Source: JALCLA01 sp965653565 (GTDB taxonomy: Bacteria > Pseudomonadota > Gammaproteobacteria > Xanthomonadales > Xanthomonadaceae). From it: DNA of 28,203 bases. Shown in pieces: positions 1 through 7,545 of this stretch; within the stretch, counting starts at the first letter, position 1, and each line of letters opens with the position of its first letter. A program made the translations under genes and the position numbers. The DNA lies in NCBI GenBank assembly GCA_965653565.1, contig CBFHAI010000059.1:1-28203 (forward strand). The letters are read 5' to 3'. The notes beneath the pieces were generated by a model. That model had not been told where the DNA came from, made no database searches, and was given only the letters and a program-made list of their open reading frames with translations.

Positions 1-1076
1 AAAGAATCTTTCAGCACGGCTTCGAAGATGGCACGCAGACGATCACCGAGACGCTCGGTTTCGACCAGGCCCGCCGGCTGGTGGCATTCCAGAGCCAGGT
101 CACCCACGCCTACGACGCGCACAACCACCGCGTCCGTACAGTGACGCCGAACTGGGGCACCCGCTACCAGGTCTACAGCCGCAGCGGCGAATTGCTCTAC
201 ATCGAAGACAGCGCAATGCAGGAGCGCACCGAGTTCTACCACCTGGGCCACACCCTGGTCGCCGAACGCACGCGACCAACCACCAGCGAAACTGCCACCG
301 TCAACTACCTACACACCGATCACCGCGGCACGCCGACCGTCAAAACCTCAACCGCCGGCACCCGCGTTTACCGCAGCCGGTTGATGCCCTATGGCGCGCC
401 CTACGACGGTATTTACCGCGACGGGCCAGGCTTCACCAAGCACGCGACCGACGAGATATCGTCGATGAGTTATATGCTGGACCGCTACTTCGATCCAAAC
501 GTACCGGTCTTCGTCAGTACCGATCCGGCCGGAAGAACGGCGGAGAGCTTCAACGCCTACGCATACGCCAACAACAATCCGTATACATTTGTCGACCCGG
601 ACGGACGGAATCCGGTGGCAGCTGTCGCAGGGAAAATGCTAGTTGGAGCAGCCTTCGGCGCTGCGGCGGAAGTGGGAATTCAAATGGCAATTGAAGGTAA
701 ATCGCTATCGGAAGTGGATGGGTCCGACGTAATGGTCGCTGCTGGAATCGGTGCGGTTATTCCCGGGGTTGGATCCGTCGCATTGCGAACAAAAGCAGCA
801 GCTCCTGTAATAAAGAATTCTGTAGAAGCAGTTGAAACACTTTCGGGGCAAGCCGCAAATACAGCAAACCGAGCTGCGAAGATCGCGGCACGTGTAACCA
901 AGAATGTGAAAAAAGCGACTGAGGCGGCCGGTGACGTAGCGGCTACAGCCGGTGCTGCGATAGTTGGCGTTGTCCTGAAGCACTTAGGACAGGAGGTTGT
1001 GAATGAACAACAAAAACAGGTGCCCAGCATAAAGGTTCCAACTAACCCCGCTGAGAACGAGAGGAAGGAACGATGA
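1..1076 (+). CDS. Rhs repeat-associated core protein, C-terminal part (partial at 5' end)
   Basis: The reading frame is open to the left edge (first complete codon at 3), so this is the 3' end of a much longer gene; a GTG at 81 is internal. The translation has late RHS/YD repeats, then the core signature: a DHRGTP stretch, a GxxxDxxSxMxYMLxRYFDP-type segment, and an NPYTFVDPDGR end. In Rhs proteins this marks the boundary between the conserved shell and a variable C-terminal toxin or effector tip. The tip here is about 125 residues: a hydrophobic Ala/Gly-rich stretch, then an Ala/Lys-rich, probably helical region, ending KVPTNPAENERKER. I see no known nuclease or deaminase motif. Base composition becomes more AT-rich from about 600, as expected for an exchanged tip. 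The stop overlaps the next start as ATGA. The Rhs assignment is secure; the tip activity is unknown. Confidence 0.9.
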   Translation, partial: RIFQHGFEDGTQTITETLGFDQARRLVAFQSQVTHAYDAHNHRVRTVTPNWGTRYQVYSRSGELLYIEDSAMQERTEFYHLGHTLVAERTRPTTSETATVNYLHTDHRGTPTVKTSTAGTRVYRSRLMPYGAPYDGIYRDGPGFTKHATDEISSMSYMLDRYFDPNVPVFVSTDPAGRTAESFNAYAYANNNPYTFVDPDGRNPVAAVAGKMLVGAAFGAAAEVGIQMAIEGKSLSEVDGSDVMVAAGIGAVIPGVGSVALRTKAAAPVIKNSVEAVETLSGQAANTANRAAKIAARVTKNVKKATEAAGDVAATAGAAIVGVVLKHLGQEVVNEQQKQVPSIKVPTNPAENERKER

Positions 1077-1255
1077 AGGTAGCCAGGGTAGTCAGATGGA
1101 TTATATGGGCGTCTAGCGCAGTAGCTGCTGGTGCAATGAAGCCTATTTTTTTTCCTAACGGCGGGTGGCCTTACGCCGTAGCTGCAATCGCTTTGCTAGT
1201 GGCATCCGCCTTTCTCGGCGTAGCAGTCGAGCAGCGACTGTCGCGTAATAAGTAA
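1073..1255 (+). CDS. Small two-helix membrane protein, candidate Rhs-tip immunity protein
   Basis: This 60-residue protein begins at an ATG that overlaps the Rhs stop (ATGA, 1073-1076), so it is translationally coupled to the Rhs gene. An AGGAAGGA-like purine tract just upstream, inside the rhs 3' end, is a good ribosome binding site. The protein has two hydrophobic segments, around residues 8-22 and 33-52, separated by a short FFPNGGWP loop, and a charged tail ending RLSRNK. It is therefore probably an inner-membrane protein. Immunity genes of Rhs and other polymorphic toxins lie directly downstream of the toxin tip, and membrane-spanning immunity proteins usually match pore-forming or membrane-acting toxins. 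Position and topology fit, but no recognised family supports the role; it could also be an orphan membrane peptide. Confidence 0.6.
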   Translation: MKVARVVRWIIWASSAVAAGAMKPIFFPNGGWPYAVAAIALLVASAFLGVAVEQRLSRNK

Positions 1256-1328
1256 CAAAATTCGAGCTATCGAAAACCTGTCGGTGTGCGCCCGTAACTT
1301 CGACGCAGGCCAAAAGCACCGATAAACT

Positions 1329-1490
1329 ATGAAAAATTCATGTATGGAGACTTTTTTCATCACTATGCTTCTCTCGACAGGCTGCTCGTATTCGCAAGGC
1401 GGATCAATCGGAGCTGCTGATCGGTCTGGCGAATCTGTATGCGTTACGAAACATCCGTTGCTTGGCGCAGGGAGTGTGTTTGCAGGCTAG
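1329..1490 (+). CDS. Putative 53-residue lipoprotein
   Basis: This short frame opens with MKNSCMETFFITMLLSTGC. That is a lysine-bearing n-region, a hydrophobic core and a lipobox-like LSTG|C at residues 16-19, the pattern of a signal-peptidase-II substrate. The mature part would be only about 35 residues and Ser/Gly-rich. There is no strong Shine-Dalgarno sequence before the ATG, and an internal ATG at codon 6 would keep the lipobox. A GC-rich hairpin with a GCAA tetraloop (1495-1510) follows the stop by four bases but has no T-tract. It lies in AT-richer DNA behind the Rhs tip, so a second immunity protein, a truncated lipoprotein or a chance frame are all possible. Confidence 0.35.
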   Translation: MKNSCMETFFITMLLSTGCSYSQGGSIGAADRSGESVCVTKHPLLGAGSVFAG

Positions 1491-1610
1491 GCAAGTGCGG
1501 GCAACCGCACTCGATCGCGCGAAGATCGGCTTCGAAACGCGTCGAAAGTTGGAATCGGGCCACGGTCGAAATCAGGCAGTGGCGAAAGCGACGAGTTGTT
1601 CAGAGATTCG

Positions 1611-2591
1611 CTATGGGAAATCTAGCCCGACGAACTCGAGTCCACAAATCACGGAGCTCGTCTCCTCAAAGTCGATGACCACGCGCTTCTTGCCGGACAA
1701 GTGCACGGCCACAGAATCGAAAACTGTTGCTTCTCGCTCAAGCCCATACACGGGCGTTCGAGTGACGAAGCTTCCCTGAATGGTCCTCAAGTTCAGGCGA
1801 ACCTCCTGGCCCGAAGGAATCTCCAGAAGCTTGCTGGCCATCGCGCCACTCGCGAAAACTGACCACGAGCTCGGAAGCGCGTTGCGCACAGCGCTCTCTA
1901 CTGGCTCGCAGCGGCGCTTCAACGTGGCGCCAAAATCCAGTCCGAACGCTTCGCACTCTTCTTCGCTTGCCCGCTCGCTTTTCCCCGGTTTGGCGACAAA
2001 CCTCAGGGATCTACCGTGGTAAAGACTGGGAAGCAGTTTGAAGGCCATCAAAAGGCTCTGCGCGTCAGCTAGCTCCTTCTCTTCTGGTTCCTTCCCGAGG
2101 ACAAAACCCGCCTTCGGCAGTTCTCGGGACAAATCCGAGAATACTTTCGCGGCAAGGTCTGCCGGTGTCGTGAACGCATTGATTGTGAGTTCGGACTGGA
2201 CGCGATTCTTGAAAATCGCGAGGCGTGTCGCGTCGCCGTCAATGGAGACGTACTCGAACGGGACCGGCTGAGATCTGTCCATCACGTAAGCGAAACGCGG
2301 CATCTTTAGCGTCGTGGCTTCATCGTATTCGCGCTCGACAAAGGACCTTCCGCTCTCAGGGTCGATGCTGCCGTACCGCGCGCCTAGGAACATGATGAAA
2401 ACTTGGGACCGGCGCAGTTCGTCGAGGCACGTGTCCAGCGGTTTCCTGTCCCGCGCGCCGAAAAACTCCTGCGCGTTAATGACGCCGGCGCGGCTTTGGA
2501 GGTCCTTGATTACGGCGTCGCGATAATCGCGCATATCGAGGAACGTAGAAGAAATGAAAAAATTGATGTCCGATAGCTTTTTGCCGTTCAT
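1611..2591 (-). CDS. DUF4062 domain protein, stand-alone
   Basis: The chosen ATG gives 326 residues starting MNGKKLSDINFFISSTFLDM; the frame stays open upstream to 2801, but those 70 residues look like non-coding DNA. Residues about 8-100 match the DUF4062 pattern: a FFISSTFxDMRxYRD strand-loop, an LDxCLDELRRSQVFIMFLGxRYG segment, and an E(R)EYDEA helix. In known proteins this domain sits at the N-terminus of large STAND/NACHT or TPR proteins linked to signalling and defence. Here no NTPase follows. Residues about 170-326 are an unrecognised region with alternating strands near the end (for example VRLNLRTIQGSFVTRTPVYGL split by turns). No clear ribosome binding site precedes the ATG. It is transcribed towards the Rhs island and is more AT-rich than the core genes. 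Function is not known. Confidence 0.75.
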   Translation of the reverse strand: MNGKKLSDINFFISSTFLDMRDYRDAVIKDLQSRAGVINAQEFFGARDRKPLDTCLDELRRSQVFIMFLGARYGSIDPESGRSFVEREYDEATTLKMPRFAYVMDRSQPVPFEYVSIDGDATRLAIFKNRVQSELTINAFTTPADLAAKVFSDLSRELPKAGFVLGKEPEEKELADAQSLLMAFKLLPSLYHGRSLRFVAKPGKSERASEEECEAFGLDFGATLKRRCEPVESAVRNALPSSWSVFASGAMASKLLEIPSGQEVRLNLRTIQGSFVTRTPVYGLEREATVFDSVAVHLSGKKRVVIDFEETSSVICGLEFVGLDFP

Positions 2592-3376
2592 TGGAGTGAT
2601 CAAACAGGTGGAGAAGTGGTTAGTTTGCACCACACACGACGGTCTTTGTGCCCGTTGACGGCCAGGCACCACATACAGAACCGTTCGCGCAGCGTGGCGT
2701 TGCCTCAGAAAAAAACGACCAGCGAAATCGTCTCCGCTGACCGCCACCATTTCAGGGGGCCGCCCGTCGCCACGCTGAAAATCGCCAATCAGCCGGGTCA
2801 ACGGACGGCAACACGATCACCAGCGTTGTGCACCGAGATTCAGCGGCACGAGCAATGGTTCGCATTGCAGTGACATCGGTTGCGCTTAGCGCCTCGCTCC
2901 GCGCGCGTGGATGGAGCCAGTCGCCCAAACGACGCAAGTCGTACAACGTGACCCATAGCCCGATTTTCGGCCATCTTGGGATCAGGCTTCGAAGCCTCAA
3001 TCGCCGCTGGCGAGTCGACAGTGCCTAGGTGCTTGACCGTGCTCGCGCTGCAGTCTTACATCCGCTTCGACTACATTATTCCTGAGGAACCGATGCACTT
3101 AGTAACGATGGTTCGCGTTCCGCGGGATTCGACGCCACATCGAGCGGCGCCGGTGTTGCGCAAAACCATCAATTGACGCAACAGCTAGCAAGATGGCCAA
3201 AGGAATTGTCCATTGAAGTCTCCAGCACAGGTTGCGCGAGTATGTATCTGGTGCGCCAGCGTGAATAGGTGACAGATTCCTAGATGCGGTGCAGCAAGAA
3301 TGGACCCTCCCGTAGGAACTGGTACAAAATCGTCCTATGTGCGCAGAATTCGGCCGGACCGCGACGAGGATGCGAC
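2592..3376. other. Gene-poor stretch between the DUF4062 gene and the coiled-coil gene
   Basis: About 785 bases with no convincing gene. Open frames of 60-85 codons exist on both strands but have no ribosome binding sites and a low-complexity Arg/Ser/Ala content. Near 2749-2786 the sequences ATTTCAGGGGGCCG and CGCTGAAAATCGCC resemble the short TTTCA/GGCC terminal repeats I associate with IS21-family elements, but no transposase is visible. The stretch may be debris of a mobile element. The 3' end holds a promoter candidate for the plus-strand gene. Confidence 0.4.
3301..3328 (+). promoter_or_regulatory. Candidate promoter of the coiled-coil membrane protein gene
   Basis: A -35-like TGGACC (3301-3306) lies 16 bases before TACAAA (3323-3328), which carries an extended -10 TGG just upstream. 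Transcription would start near 3335, about 40 bases before the TTG start codon. The -35 match is moderate. Confidence 0.3.
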
Positions 3377-4252
3377 TTGGAACCGATTGGAGACCTTTAC
3401 GACTCGGCTAAGCAAGCAGTCCGAGAACGACTCTCTAGCCCTCTTGCCGTTGCCTTTGGCTTTGCATGGCTCGCGTGGAATCACCGTTTCCTGATCGTGA
3501 TGTTTGGCGAAGGAACACCCAGGCAGAAGTTTGAGCTACTTGATGTCTTGCATCCCACTTTGGGGGAGCACGCTCTGTTCTTTGTCGCGCTGCCTTTCTT
3601 GTCGGCAATCTTAGGTTTGATCCTCTACCCACTTCCTGCGCGTCATGCCTATCGGTTTTGGAGGACAAATCAGCGCGAGATAAAAAACCTTAGCGTGCAG
3701 ATAGCAGGCGATGAGCTCGTTCCTAAAGAGCAAGCGCAGATGCTCTACTCCGAAATTCGTGAGCTGAAACGCAATCGTTCGCGAGATCTCGCTGAGTTCA
3801 CCGAGGAGAGAAAGGCGCTTGAAACGGAGGTTGTTCAATTGACGTCAAAATCGGTGAAGCTCGAAGCAGAGGTGGCGGAGCTCCGCCAGCGCTCAAAGCC
3901 ACGCACCTTTGGTGAAATGTTTGATTCGGATGAGTTCTTTGTTTCTTACCTTACGAAGACCAATTTCAAGCTGGTTTTTAATTCAAGTGTGCCTGAGGAT
4001 CGTGGCTCAAAAATGATCACGTTTCTCCCCGACGGGTCGGTCGGGGACGGTCGAAACAAGAACGAAGCGCGGTGGGAGGTTAGGTCCGGAAAGCTAGTTC
4101 TACTCAACGTTCAAGGCGAGACCCATTCCGAGTTCACCCCCGTGCCTGCGTTAGGAATTCTTGTCGCAATTCCTGAAATATCGACCCAGGCGGTGAAAGC
4201 AAGGCAACCACAGCACCTGGTGCCTCAGCTTTCCAAAGGACTGCTGGGCTAA
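3377..4252 (+). CDS. Two-helix membrane protein with coiled coil and small C-terminal beta domain
   Basis: I chose the TTG at 3377 because GAGGA (3366-3370) lies six bases before it and the protein then begins MEPIGDLYDSAKQAVRERL. An ATG at 3284 in the same frame would add 31 unlikely residues. The 291-residue product has an amphipathic N-terminus ending SSPL, a first membrane helix (about 24-42), a second (about 66-86), a charged coiled coil (about 115-175; many E/K/R/L heptads), and a C-terminal domain (about 190-291). The last has a GRNKNEARWEV-type turn followed by LVLLNVQG, suggesting a small beta-barrel. The N-terminal layout resembles a widespread uncharacterised membrane family beginning with a YxxAKxxIxxRISSP-like segment. 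Codon use is less GC-rich than in the core genes. Function is unknown; the neighbours suggest an accessory or defence role, which is inference. Confidence 0.7.
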   Translation: MEPIGDLYDSAKQAVRERLSSPLAVAFGFAWLAWNHRFLIVMFGEGTPRQKFELLDVLHPTLGEHALFFVALPFLSAILGLILYPLPARHAYRFWRTNQREIKNLSVQIAGDELVPKEQAQMLYSEIRELKRNRSRDLAEFTEERKALETEVVQLTSKSVKLEAEVAELRQRSKPRTFGEMFDSDEFFVSYLTKTNFKLVFNSSVPEDRGSKMITFLPDGSVGDGRNKNEARWEVRSGKLVLLNVQGETHSEFTPVPALGILVAIPEISTQAVKARQPQHLVPQLSKGLLG

Positions 4253-4520
4253 ATCAAGATGAGTTTTCTGTTTGCCACGACCCTTTCGACCGCGTCTGAT
4301 GCCTGTAGGCGAGTGGCAGTGCGCACCATACTCAATGTCCGGGATGGCTTCGATATTTCCGTTGAAAGTAAATCGTTCTATGCAGCAGACAGTTCGTGCC
4401 GACGCGTGAGTCGCAGGTAATCAACAGCAATCTCTGTAAGCTACGCCTGTAGAGTCGGTGTCGAATCAACTTGCATAGCAGACCGTACTGATCTGACGGG
4501 TAGCTTCATACTTGGCGCAA

Positions 4521-7355
4521 CTACAACCAGGCCGCCGCCGGCTGCGGCCGACCGAACAGATAGCCCTGCGCATACACGCAACCCATCGCCAGCAAGGCCT
4601 GGCGCTGTTCTTCGGTTTCCACGCCTTCGGCGATCACGTCGACGCCCAGTGAATTCGCCAGCGCCAGGATCGCGCCGATGATGGCGGAACTGCGGTGCGC
4701 GGTTTCGCTGCCGAGCGATTCGATGAAGGAACGATCGATCTTGATCATCTTGAGCGGGAAGCGGTTGACGTAACTGAGCGACGAGTAGCCGGTGCCGAAG
4801 TCGTCGAGCGCGGCTTCCACGCCGGCCGCGCGCAGGCGGGCGAGGATTTTCGCGACCGATTCCGGATCGCCGAGCAGCGTGCCTTCGGTCACTTCGATGC
4901 GCAGCTTGGACGGATCGAAGCCGGTGTCGCGCGCCAGTTCCAGCAGCGGCGCGTCCAAGTTGTCGTTGTGGAAATGCCGCGGCGAGATGTTCAAGGTCAG
5001 GTAGCCGCTGGCGCGCACCAGCGGCGCGCCTTCGACGCAGGCCAGCCGGTACAACTGCCAATCCATCGCTTCCACCAGGCCGCTTTCTTCGGCCACTGCG
5101 AGGAAGGCGCCAGGCGCGAGCAGGCCGCGTTCGGGATGTTGCCAGCGCACCAGCGCTTCGTAGCCGACGATGCTGCCGTCGTCGAGCCGCACCAGCGGCT
5201 GGAAGAAGCAGCGGAATTCCTGCCGCAGCAGCGCCGCGCGCAATTGATGCTCGACATCGAGCACGTCCATCGCCGTGCGTTGCAGCGAATCGTCGAACAG
5301 CACGAAGCGCTGCCGGCCGCTGCCCTTGGCGCGATACAGCGCGACGTCGGCATCGTGCAGCAGATCATCGGCGGTCTGGTGGCGGGCGTCGCTGATCGCG
5401 ATGCCGATGCTGGCGGAGGTCTGCAGTTCGCGGCCGGCGACCTGCATCGGTGGCGCGAGCGCGGCCTGGATGCGTTGCGCCACCTTGCACGCGGTCTGCG
5501 GAATCGGCGAGTGTTCGAGCAGGATGGCGAACTCGTCGCCGGACAGCCGCGCCACGACATCGGGTTCGCGAATGCAGGTCTTCAGGCGCCGCGCCACCTC
5601 GCGCAGCACTTCGTCGCCGGCCAGGTGGCCGAGGCTGTCGTTGAACAGTTTGAAGCGATCGACATCGAGATACAGCAAGGCGAAGCGCCGCACCCGATTG
5701 CGCCGATGATCGGCGATCGCGCGTTCCAGCCGATCGCGCAGATACAACCGATTCGGCAGCCCGGTGAGCGGGTCGTGCATCACCTGGTGCTTGAGCTGCG
5801 CTTCGATCTGTTCGCGCACCGAAATCTGTTCGCTCAGCTCGCGCGTGCGCGCATGCACGCGCTGTTCGAGTTCGGCGTTCAAGCGGCGCAGCGCCTGCGC
5901 GTGGCGGCGGCGTTCGAGGCTGCGCGCGATCTGGTGCGAGACGAAGGTCAGCACTTCGGCGTCGCCGGCGTCGTAGTGCTGATCGGCGCGATAACTCTGC
6001 ACCGCCACCAGGCCGATCGCGCCGGCGCTGGTGATCAGCGGCACGCCGAGCCAGGAGTGCGCGGGCGAACCGAAAGCCAGCGAGCCGTCGAGTTGCTCCT
6101 GCTCGATCAGGGCGTCGACGGTGGCGGTGTCGGCGAGCAAGGGCCGGCCGTGGCGGATCACGTACTCGCTCAGGCCGCGGCCCATCGGGCGCGACGGGCG
6201 CGAGGCTTCGGCCGCGTCGACGTAGTACGGAAATTCGAGGTCGCGGCCGTCTTCCGACACCAGTGCGATGTAGAAATTGTCGGCGTTGATCAGCTCGCCG
6301 ACGGCGCGATGCACGAGCCGATAGAACTGGTCGGCATCGTCGTCGGAGGTGGTGAGCGCCGCGATGCGATAAAGCGTCGCCTGCAGATGCTCGGACCGTT
6401 CGCGTTCGAGGATCTGCCGGTGCAGCACCTCGTTGGCTGCGGCCAGTTCGCGCGTGCGCTCGGCGACGCGGCGTTCGAGTTCCTGCTGGCCGCGCTTGCG
6501 ATCGACCGCCGTGAGCACGTGGTCGGCCACGAAGGCGAGCACGGCGCGATCGGTTTCGGTGTACAGATTCGCGGTGCGATAGCTTTGCACCACGAGCGCG
6601 CCGACGGCCTGGCCGTTGCGCATCATCGGCACGCCGAGCCAGTCGAGGCTGTCCGGCCCGCGCACCAGCAACTCGCCCGACACCTGCTGGCGCAGCCGGC
6701 TGGTGGGGCCCATCAGCGGGCGGCCGTCGCGGATCAGATACCAGGTCAGGCCGCGCTCGAGATCGGCGAACGGCACTTCGCGACCGGGGCCGGTGCTGTC
6801 GTCTTCGGCATCGGCGAAGTAGAGGAACTGCAGCACCTGCTTTTCATTGTCGAACAGCGCGATGTAGAAGTTCTCGGCGTACATCAGCTGGCCGATGATG
6901 TCGTGCAGGCCGCGCAGCATGCTCGGCATGTCGCGATCCGAACCGGCGATGTCGGCGATCGCGAACAGCGCGCGATGCAGGCGCTCGGCGTGTTCCAGGC
7001 CGTGCATCGCGGTGCGCATCGCATGCGCGGACAGCAGTTCGGCGAACCTGCGGCCGGCGAGCATCAGCAGATCGGAATGCGCCGCGCTTACCGCTTCGAG
7101 CGCGGCGGCGGGCAGATGCAGCCGGGCCGAACCGTAGTCGCCGCTGCACAGGACGATGCTGTCGCCGCCATGCGCGGCGGGGTCGCGATCGGGCGGGTAG
7201 GTGACGAGGCCGGAAGGCGTGTTGCAGGCAATGAAGGCATCTTTCGCCTGCGGTGCGACCGTTCCCAACAACACGGCGCTGGCGGATTCGAGCGTATCGG
7301 CGAGCAACAAGGATCGTGCGTAGGCCGATGCGCCGGGAACAACGCCGTGATTCAT
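4521..7355 (-). CDS. GAF-GAF-GGDEF-EAL sensor protein (probable c-di-GMP phosphodiesterase)
   Basis: The ATG at 7355 is preceded by GGAG with six-base spacing; a start at 7433 would add 26 poor residues. The 944-residue protein has no signal peptide or membrane helix, so it should be cytosolic. It has two GAF-type domains (about 125-285 and 325-485), each followed by a coiled coil, then GGDEF (about 525-690) and EAL (about 705-944). The GGDEF site reads SGDEF (605-609) with an intact DVDRFKxxND segment, so cyclase activity is doubtful. The EAL domain keeps EAL (733-735), LNIS, EVTE, DDFGTG (851-856), KIDRSF, AEGVE and QGYLFGRP, so c-di-GMP hydrolysis is expected. The GAF domains probably sense a small ligand or redox state. 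It is followed at 3' by 268 bases without a convincing gene. Confidence 0.93.
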   Translation of the reverse strand: MNHGVVPGASAYARSLLLADTLESASAVLLGTVAPQAKDAFIACNTPSGLVTYPPDRDPAAHGGDSIVLCSGDYGSARLHLPAAALEAVSAAHSDLLMLAGRRFAELLSAHAMRTAMHGLEHAERLHRALFAIADIAGSDRDMPSMLRGLHDIIGQLMYAENFYIALFDNEKQVLQFLYFADAEDDSTGPGREVPFADLERGLTWYLIRDGRPLMGPTSRLRQQVSGELLVRGPDSLDWLGVPMMRNGQAVGALVVQSYRTANLYTETDRAVLAFVADHVLTAVDRKRGQQELERRVAERTRELAAANEVLHRQILERERSEHLQATLYRIAALTTSDDDADQFYRLVHRAVGELINADNFYIALVSEDGRDLEFPYYVDAAEASRPSRPMGRGLSEYVIRHGRPLLADTATVDALIEQEQLDGSLAFGSPAHSWLGVPLITSAGAIGLVAVQSYRADQHYDAGDAEVLTFVSHQIARSLERRRHAQALRRLNAELEQRVHARTRELSEQISVREQIEAQLKHQVMHDPLTGLPNRLYLRDRLERAIADHRRNRVRRFALLYLDVDRFKLFNDSLGHLAGDEVLREVARRLKTCIREPDVVARLSGDEFAILLEHSPIPQTACKVAQRIQAALAPPMQVAGRELQTSASIGIAISDARHQTADDLLHDADVALYRAKGSGRQRFVLFDDSLQRTAMDVLDVEHQLRAALLRQEFRCFFQPLVRLDDGSIVGYEALVRWQHPERGLLAPGAFLAVAEESGLVEAMDWQLYRLACVEGAPLVRASGYLTLNISPRHFHNDNLDAPLLELARDTGFDPSKLRIEVTEGTLLGDPESVAKILARLRAAGVEAALDDFGTGYSSLSYVNRFPLKMIKIDRSFIESLGSETAHRSSAIIGAILALANSLGVDVIAEGVETEEQRQALLAMGCVYAQGYLFGRPQPAAAWL

Positions 7356-7437
7356 TGACGACTCCGTCGAAGATGCGACGATGATCCGCCTGCGGCACTG
7401 AACCCCATTGGTCCGCGGTGCGCGCTGTTGCAATCCA

Positions 7438-7462
7438 TTTCCGATTCGCCTTTCCGATTCGC
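7438..7462. repeat. 12-bp tandem direct repeat upstream of the GAF-GGDEF-EAL gene
   Basis: TTTCCGATTCGC occurs twice, at 7438-7449 and 7451-7462, separated by one C. It lies 83 bases or more upstream of the minus-strand ATG at 7355 and just beyond the terminator of the neighbouring gene, where an operator would be expected. A paired binding site is inference. Confidence 0.5.
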
Positions 7463-7491
7463 AGCCAGCCGCGTCATCAACCTAGCACGGC

Positions 7492-7524
7492 AAAAAAAAA
7501 CCGCGCCATCTTTCGAGGGCGCGG
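7492..7524 (-). terminator. Intrinsic terminator of the secreted GxW-domain gene
   Basis: Read on the minus strand, a CCGCGCC stem, a ten-base loop and GGCGCGG are followed by nine T residues. It starts about 20 bases after the stop codon of the gene at 7546-8679. A seven-pair all-GC stem plus long T-tract is a textbook rho-independent terminator, and it should insulate the downstream EAL gene. Confidence 0.9.
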
Positions 7525-7545
7525 TCGTTTGCAGCGAACTGAGCT

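Noticed and set aside
2749..2786. Short motifs recalling IS21-family terminal repeats.
   Set aside because: No transposase, no defined ends and no target duplication could be found by eye, so it is not listed as an insertion sequence.
4259..4420. A 53-codon frame starting MSFLFATTLSTASDAC after the coiled-coil gene.
   Set aside because: No ribosome binding site, no continuous hydrophobic core and no family; likely chance.
4695..7358. An 887-codon open frame on the plus strand opposite the GAF-GGDEF-EAL gene.
   Set aside because: It is an antisense shadow of high-GC codons; its product is Ala/Arg/Gln/His-rich with no domain, whereas the minus-strand product has four recognisable domains.
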